Positions 29,103-32,039 of a DNA stretch of 32,039 bases are shown here, piece after piece (position 1 is the stretch's first letter; every line of letters begins with the position of its first letter). The stretch is taken from contig JAFLTY010000026.1 in the NCBI GenBank assembly GCA_022509065.1, positions 1 to 32,039 of the forward strand, written 5' to 3'. Under the pieces are notes generated by a model. The model was given only the letters and a program-made list of their open reading frames with translations. It did not search any database and had not been told where the DNA came from. Made by a program: the position numbers and the translations under genes. This DNA is from Muribaculaceae bacterium. Lineage in GTDB: Bacteria; Bacteroidota; Bacteroidia; Bacteroidales; Muribaculaceae.

Positions 29103-30725
29103 TCATTTCAGTGACACGGAAGGTGTATCGGCACCGTTGGGCGACCGTATGTGCAACATGCCGGCCAATGTCGGAGCGATGGCTCGGGCGTCGACGGGTG
29201 TATCGATACGTTTCGGCTCTATATCCGGCGCCGTTATCATGAACATTGCCGTGGTCGGTGCCACCGAATAGGCGTTCTGCGGGATATGGTCTATAAAGTT
29301 ATAATCATCGACAAGAGTCCATCCCGGTATCAGATTGATAAATACGTCGCCCGACTGCGATATTATCGTGTTGCGTGCCTGTCCGGATGCATTGGGCACT
29401 ATGATATCGCCCCGTACTATGTCATCAATGGTGTATGCATGCCCTATGCCGGCCATGCGAACCAAGAAATCGGCCGTCTGTCTGCGCAAGGTCGACACCT
29501 CTATGTTGCGCTCGTTGGCAAGTATCGCATTGAGGTAAAAATTGCCGTTATTGAAGGCTGTCACCCATTCGCCGTTGCCATACAACGCGATGAGATAAAG
29601 ATTGAGTAACGAAACGGCTTTGCGAGAAGAAAATTCTCCTCCCGGAATATTATATCTGCCGTCATCCCGGCGCCTACTGTCTCGCGGCGGTGTGCCGGCA
29701 ATGTATATCAGCGTGTTGTCTCTGCCAATAGTGTTGTCTATTGTCGTAAACAGCTGCGCCAGGTCGTTGTCAAGCTTTATATAACTGTCATACAGTTCGT
29801 AACGGTTATCCACGTTCTGCGACCATTCGTATGGCTGCAGGTTGTAGGTCAAATTCAGTATATCGAATCCCTCGTGTCGGCCCAGCTCAAGAGTGGCGAG
29901 GTAATCCAAGGCAAGACGTGTTATCTCGCTGTTGACAAAGGGCGAGTTGGCAAACTTGTCGTATTTGTCGGCTGAATTTCCTCCAAAAGTGTATTTAAAA
30001 GAGCTGTCGGTCAGCCGCGCAGGCAGTCCGGAAGCTGATACAGTCACTTCCGATGGTACCCATTGCATCGTGTCGATGCGTGCCGACAGCGGATAATTCT
30101 TGTTGGCGTTGTTGGCCGGTATCGGAAACTCGGGATAGAACGATGTCGACGCCCATGTGCCGGTGTATGTGTCCAGCCATACGGCGCTGTTACCGGCATG
30201 GCCGCCCCATATAAGGGCTTGTGTAGCGTCGGGAGCTATCGAGTGGACACTGGTGGTGCCTGCGCCGGCTATACGCGATTCGTCGCTGAGCGTGCTTACC
30301 CTGAGGGCGCGTGGCGAGAATGGTTCTTTAGTATTGATGCCGTTCTCTTCACGGTCGGCAAATATATACTCGCGTCGGTGAGTAATGGGGTCATAAAGCA
30401 TGCCGCCACCTATGCCGTTGACCTTGGGGGCGGCTCCTGTGGCAAGGATGGCCGATGCCGTGGCTGCGTTGACATTGGTGCCGAAGTCTATGTTGTCAAG
30501 GACAGCTCCGTGGTTGAAGAAACGATTGAACCCGTTCCTGTCCATGAAGGGACGTAACTTCTCGAGTGTCTCGCCCGTGAGCCCGTCGACAACTATGCCT
30601 ACAACCAGGCGAGGCTGTTGCGCGGTAAGACTGACAGCTGAAACTACCGACGCCAATACCAACGCCATGAGGCGTGGCGTCAGCGATACCGATGTATTAT
30701 GGTTATTTTGCTTGCTTCTTGACAA
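29103..30725 (-). CDS. PafA-fold phosphatase-like protein lacking catalytic residues
   Basis: A 540-residue exported protein; the signal peptide uses either Met1 or Met20 (MALVLASVVSAVSLTAQQ). It follows PafA-type alkaline phosphatases along its length: LVVGIVVDG, the SPRALRVSTLSDE region, the tract from about residue 310 to 340, IPGGEF...LLNLYLIALYGNGEWV, QSGDV...PGW and a C-terminal IAPTL...IRSPNG. Only the first metal aspartate (Asp47) is kept. The nucleophile position is Ala87, the expected TADHG is AGTPP (343-347), the KDR pair region is PDA (165-167), and the expected THVP is replaced by VAPTT (488-492). It therefore looks catalytically dead. It overlaps the upstream DUF4105 gene by 23 bp if Met1 is used, and precedes secA. 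GC content appears higher than in the left half of the window. Confidence 0.85.
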   Translation of the reverse strand: MSRSKQNNHNTSVSLTPRLMALVLASVVSAVSLTAQQPRLVVGIVVDGLTGETLEKLRPFMDRNGFNRFFNHGAVLDNIDFGTNVNAATASAILATGAAPKVNGIGGGMLYDPITHRREYIFADREENGINTKEPFSPRALRVSTLSDESRIAGAGTTSVHSIAPDATQALIWGGHAGNSAVWLDTYTGTWASTSFYPEFPIPANNANKNYPLSARIDTMQWVPSEVTVSASGLPARLTDSSFKYTFGGNSADKYDKFANSPFVNSEITRLALDYLATLELGRHEGFDILNLTYNLQPYEWSQNVDNRYELYDSYIKLDNDLAQLFTTIDNTIGRDNTLIYIAGTPPRDSRRRDDGRYNIPGGEFSSRKAVSLLNLYLIALYGNGEWVTAFNNGNFYLNAILANERNIEVSTLRRQTADFLVRMAGIGHAYTIDDIVRGDIIVPNASGQARNTIISQSGDVFINLIPGWTLVDDYNFIDHIPQNAYSVAPTTAMFMITAPDIEPKRIDTPVDARAIAPTLAGMLHIRSPNGADTPSVSLK

Positions 30726-31926
30726 GATTGTTGATATTCAGGTATATATATAGGGCGCTTAGTGTCATGTCGGCCATCACCAAAGGTATAAAAGCCGGAT
30801 TGGGACTTTGAATGCCCAATAGCCAGACACTTAAAAGGCTAATTAACAACACAAAGTTAAGAAAAAAATATGTTATGACTGCTATTTTAGCTTTTTTTAT
30901 CCATAAGCATATTGCCGGTATCACGCACAACGGATTAAGCCATAACAGATTATAATTGGGCGATGTCGCCTCGTGCACCGAAACGAAGACCAGAAATGTC
31001 ACCACAAGACCGGCAAGGGTGAAACACGTGAATAGCACAGTCACCAAACCACGAGGATAGCGTCCGTATCGCAAACACTTCACCAGCGCGTAAATGATGA
31101 CAAATAACGACAGTACCCATGACACCGTTATCGGCCTGAGATACCAGTGTGTTGGCGCCAGTACTCGGCCATCAGGGTCGGTGTCGTTTAGCACTACTGT
31201 CTCGATGGTCAAAGGAGTTCCGTCTGTCAAACGAGCCTCATCCAATTGCATGTCCAGAATGACCGGAGCGAAAGATTTCTCCCGTACCGTTATTTGTCGG
31301 TCTATGCCGGTGCCCAGAGCCAAGTCTATGCCGAACTGATACCAAGGATAATTGCGATGATAATACCGCATGTAATCGCGAAAGGTCTGCAGGTCGGGGA
31401 TATCGTCGGGCTGACTCAACAAAATGCTGTCCCCTGTAGCCAGTTCAACGGTGCGCAACGGTCTCGTAGCGCAATTGTCCAACACATAGTTGTAACGATA
31501 CACTCTGTTCTCGGGCAAAAGATTGTTGGCCACGATAGTCAGTAAACGTTGTTTCTGTTCCGATGTGAGATTGAGTTTATGAGCTACCATACGCCTGCCT
31601 GCATCGATATACTCCCTCTCGAAATAACCCCAAGGAATGGCACCGGCCATATAATCGGTCTCACCCTTCACAAAACGATACACGAAATTGGGGGCGTCGA
31701 AACTGAACATTCCGTAGTTGATGGCCAGATCGTTACCCGGCATGCGGATACGAAGCGCCGAATGTCCCTCAAGTTCGTATATGTCGCTGCCGGGATACAT
31801 GTTCACAAACCACACCGTGGTGTCGCCGTCTACACCATAACCCTCGTTGGCTCGGGCTGTTCGGAACGACACGCCTATCACTGTCACAGCCAGTAACAGC
31901 CTGATAACCGTTGTTTTTATTTTCAT
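30703..31926 (-). CDS. DUF4105 (Lnb N-terminal-like) membrane protein
   Basis: A 407-residue protein: signal sequence or membrane anchor, an exported DUF4105 domain (about 35-260), then four or five hydrophobic segments in the C-terminal part, for example VSWVLSLFVIIYALV, GLVTVLFTCFTLAGLVVTFLVFV and ITYFFLNFVLLISLLSVWLLG. Conserved-looking residues are His55 in LEGHSALRI and Cys152 in YNYVLDNCATRPLR. This His and Asp-Asn-Cys layout recalls permuted NlpC/P60-like cysteine enzymes, which is only inference. The start at 31926 is preferred: the alternative ATG at 31947 abuts the T-run of the tRNA terminator. It is first in the envelope run and overlaps the PafA-like gene. Confidence 0.82.
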   Translation of the reverse strand: MKIKTTVIRLLLAVTVIGVSFRTARANEGYGVDGDTTVWFVNMYPGSDIYELEGHSALRIRMPGNDLAINYGMFSFDAPNFVYRFVKGETDYMAGAIPWGYFEREYIDAGRRMVAHKLNLTSEQKQRLLTIVANNLLPENRVYRYNYVLDNCATRPLRTVELATGDSILLSQPDDIPDLQTFRDYMRYYHRNYPWYQFGIDLALGTGIDRQITVREKSFAPVILDMQLDEARLTDGTPLTIETVVLNDTDPDGRVLAPTHWYLRPITVSWVLSLFVIIYALVKCLRYGRYPRGLVTVLFTCFTLAGLVVTFLVFVSVHEATSPNYNLLWLNPLCVIPAICLWIKKAKIAVITYFFLNFVLLISLLSVWLLGIQSPNPAFIPLVMADMTLSALYIYLNINNLVKKQAK

Positions 31927-31947
31927 CGATACATTCATGGGCGGCAT

Positions 31948-31975
31948 AAAACAAAACCCGCCAGGTCAGCGGGTT
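31948..31975 (-). terminator. Rho-independent terminator after tRNA-Cys
   Basis: On the minus strand AACCCGC and GCGGGTT (plus 31969-31975 and 31955-31961) form a 7-bp GC-rich stem with a 7-base loop. It is followed by TTGTTTT. It sits 14 bp after the tRNA 3' end and directly before the envelope run, with the tail reaching the first possible ATG of the DUF4105 gene. Confidence 0.7.
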
Positions 31976-31989
31976 GTCTCTTTGTTTTG

Positions 31990-32039
31990 AGGTTCCTAGC
32001 AGAATCGAACTGCTGTAAACGGTTTTGCAGACCGGCGCC
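31990..32039 (-). tRNA. tRNA-Cys (GCA), 5' part beyond the window
   Basis: Read leftward, the sequence holds the anticodon loop CTGCAAA (anticodon GCA, with T33 and A37), the T-arm AGCAG-TTCGATT-CTGCT, and the acceptor 3' strand AGGAACC followed by a T discriminator, the base characteristic of cysteine tRNAs. The CCA end is not encoded. The window ends before the D-arm and the 5' acceptor strand. The outermost pair of the anticodon stem is C-T, which may be a mismatch. Confidence 0.85.

Noticed and set aside
30063-30557. Plus-strand frame of 164 codons opposite the PafA-like gene
   Set aside because: It is a shadow frame; the minus-strand product has clear family landmarks over the same interval.
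29103-30725. Calling this gene an active alkaline phosphatase
   Set aside because: The overall family match would suggest it, but the nucleophile and nearly all metal-ligand positions are substituted, so activity is not supported.

Overview
This window looks like the chromosome of an anaerobic gut-type member of the Bacteroidota, order Bacteroidales, possibly Muribaculaceae. I infer this from the family set: a GIN-domain protein, a PafA-type phosphatase-fold protein, DUF4105, a long SecA with Bacteroidota-style insertions, and LptF/LptG next to RibBA. Several 5' regions carry the TAnnTTTG -7 element of the Bacteroidota primary sigma factor. A class III ribonucleotide reductase (NrdD/NrdG) points to anaerobic life. 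Nearly everything is housekeeping or envelope biogenesis. I see no transposase, phage, CRISPR array or complete defence system.

Layout. At the left edge are the first 12 codons of a leftward gene whose N-terminus resembles type I restriction HsdR. A divergent spacer of about 430 bp follows, then a rightward run: small lipoprotein, LptF/G-family permease and ribBA. Converging on ribBA is a leftward polysaccharide flippase. Next is a leftward run of sensor histidine kinase, dusB and GIN-domain protein. From about 9.76 kb a promoter drives a rightward series: SPOR protein, folE, rsgA, dedA, rpe, ftsK, lolA-like and trxB. A perfect 23-bp inverted repeat separates trxB from a leftward 71-residue winged-helix protein. 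Leftward nrdD-nrdG follows, with a good -33/-7 promoter.

The right third (31.9 to 21.5 kb, leftward) is a compact envelope run downstream of a tRNA-Cys gene cut by the window edge. In transcription order it holds a DUF4105 membrane protein, a PafA-fold protein, SecA, a LolC/E-like permease, a POTRA-less Omp85-type barrel and an EptA-type phosphoethanolamine transferase. Gaps are short, with one overlap, and no promoter is visible between the tRNA terminator and the first gene.

The most unusual observation is the PafA-fold protein beside secA. It aligns along its length with PafA phosphatases, yet nine of the ten active-site positions I compared are replaced, leaving only the first aspartate. 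It looks like a conserved-fold pseudoenzyme in a secretion and envelope operon. Second-tier observations are an orphan sensor kinase coupled to a tRNA dihydrouridine synthase, and the tRNA terminator immediately ahead of the envelope operon.
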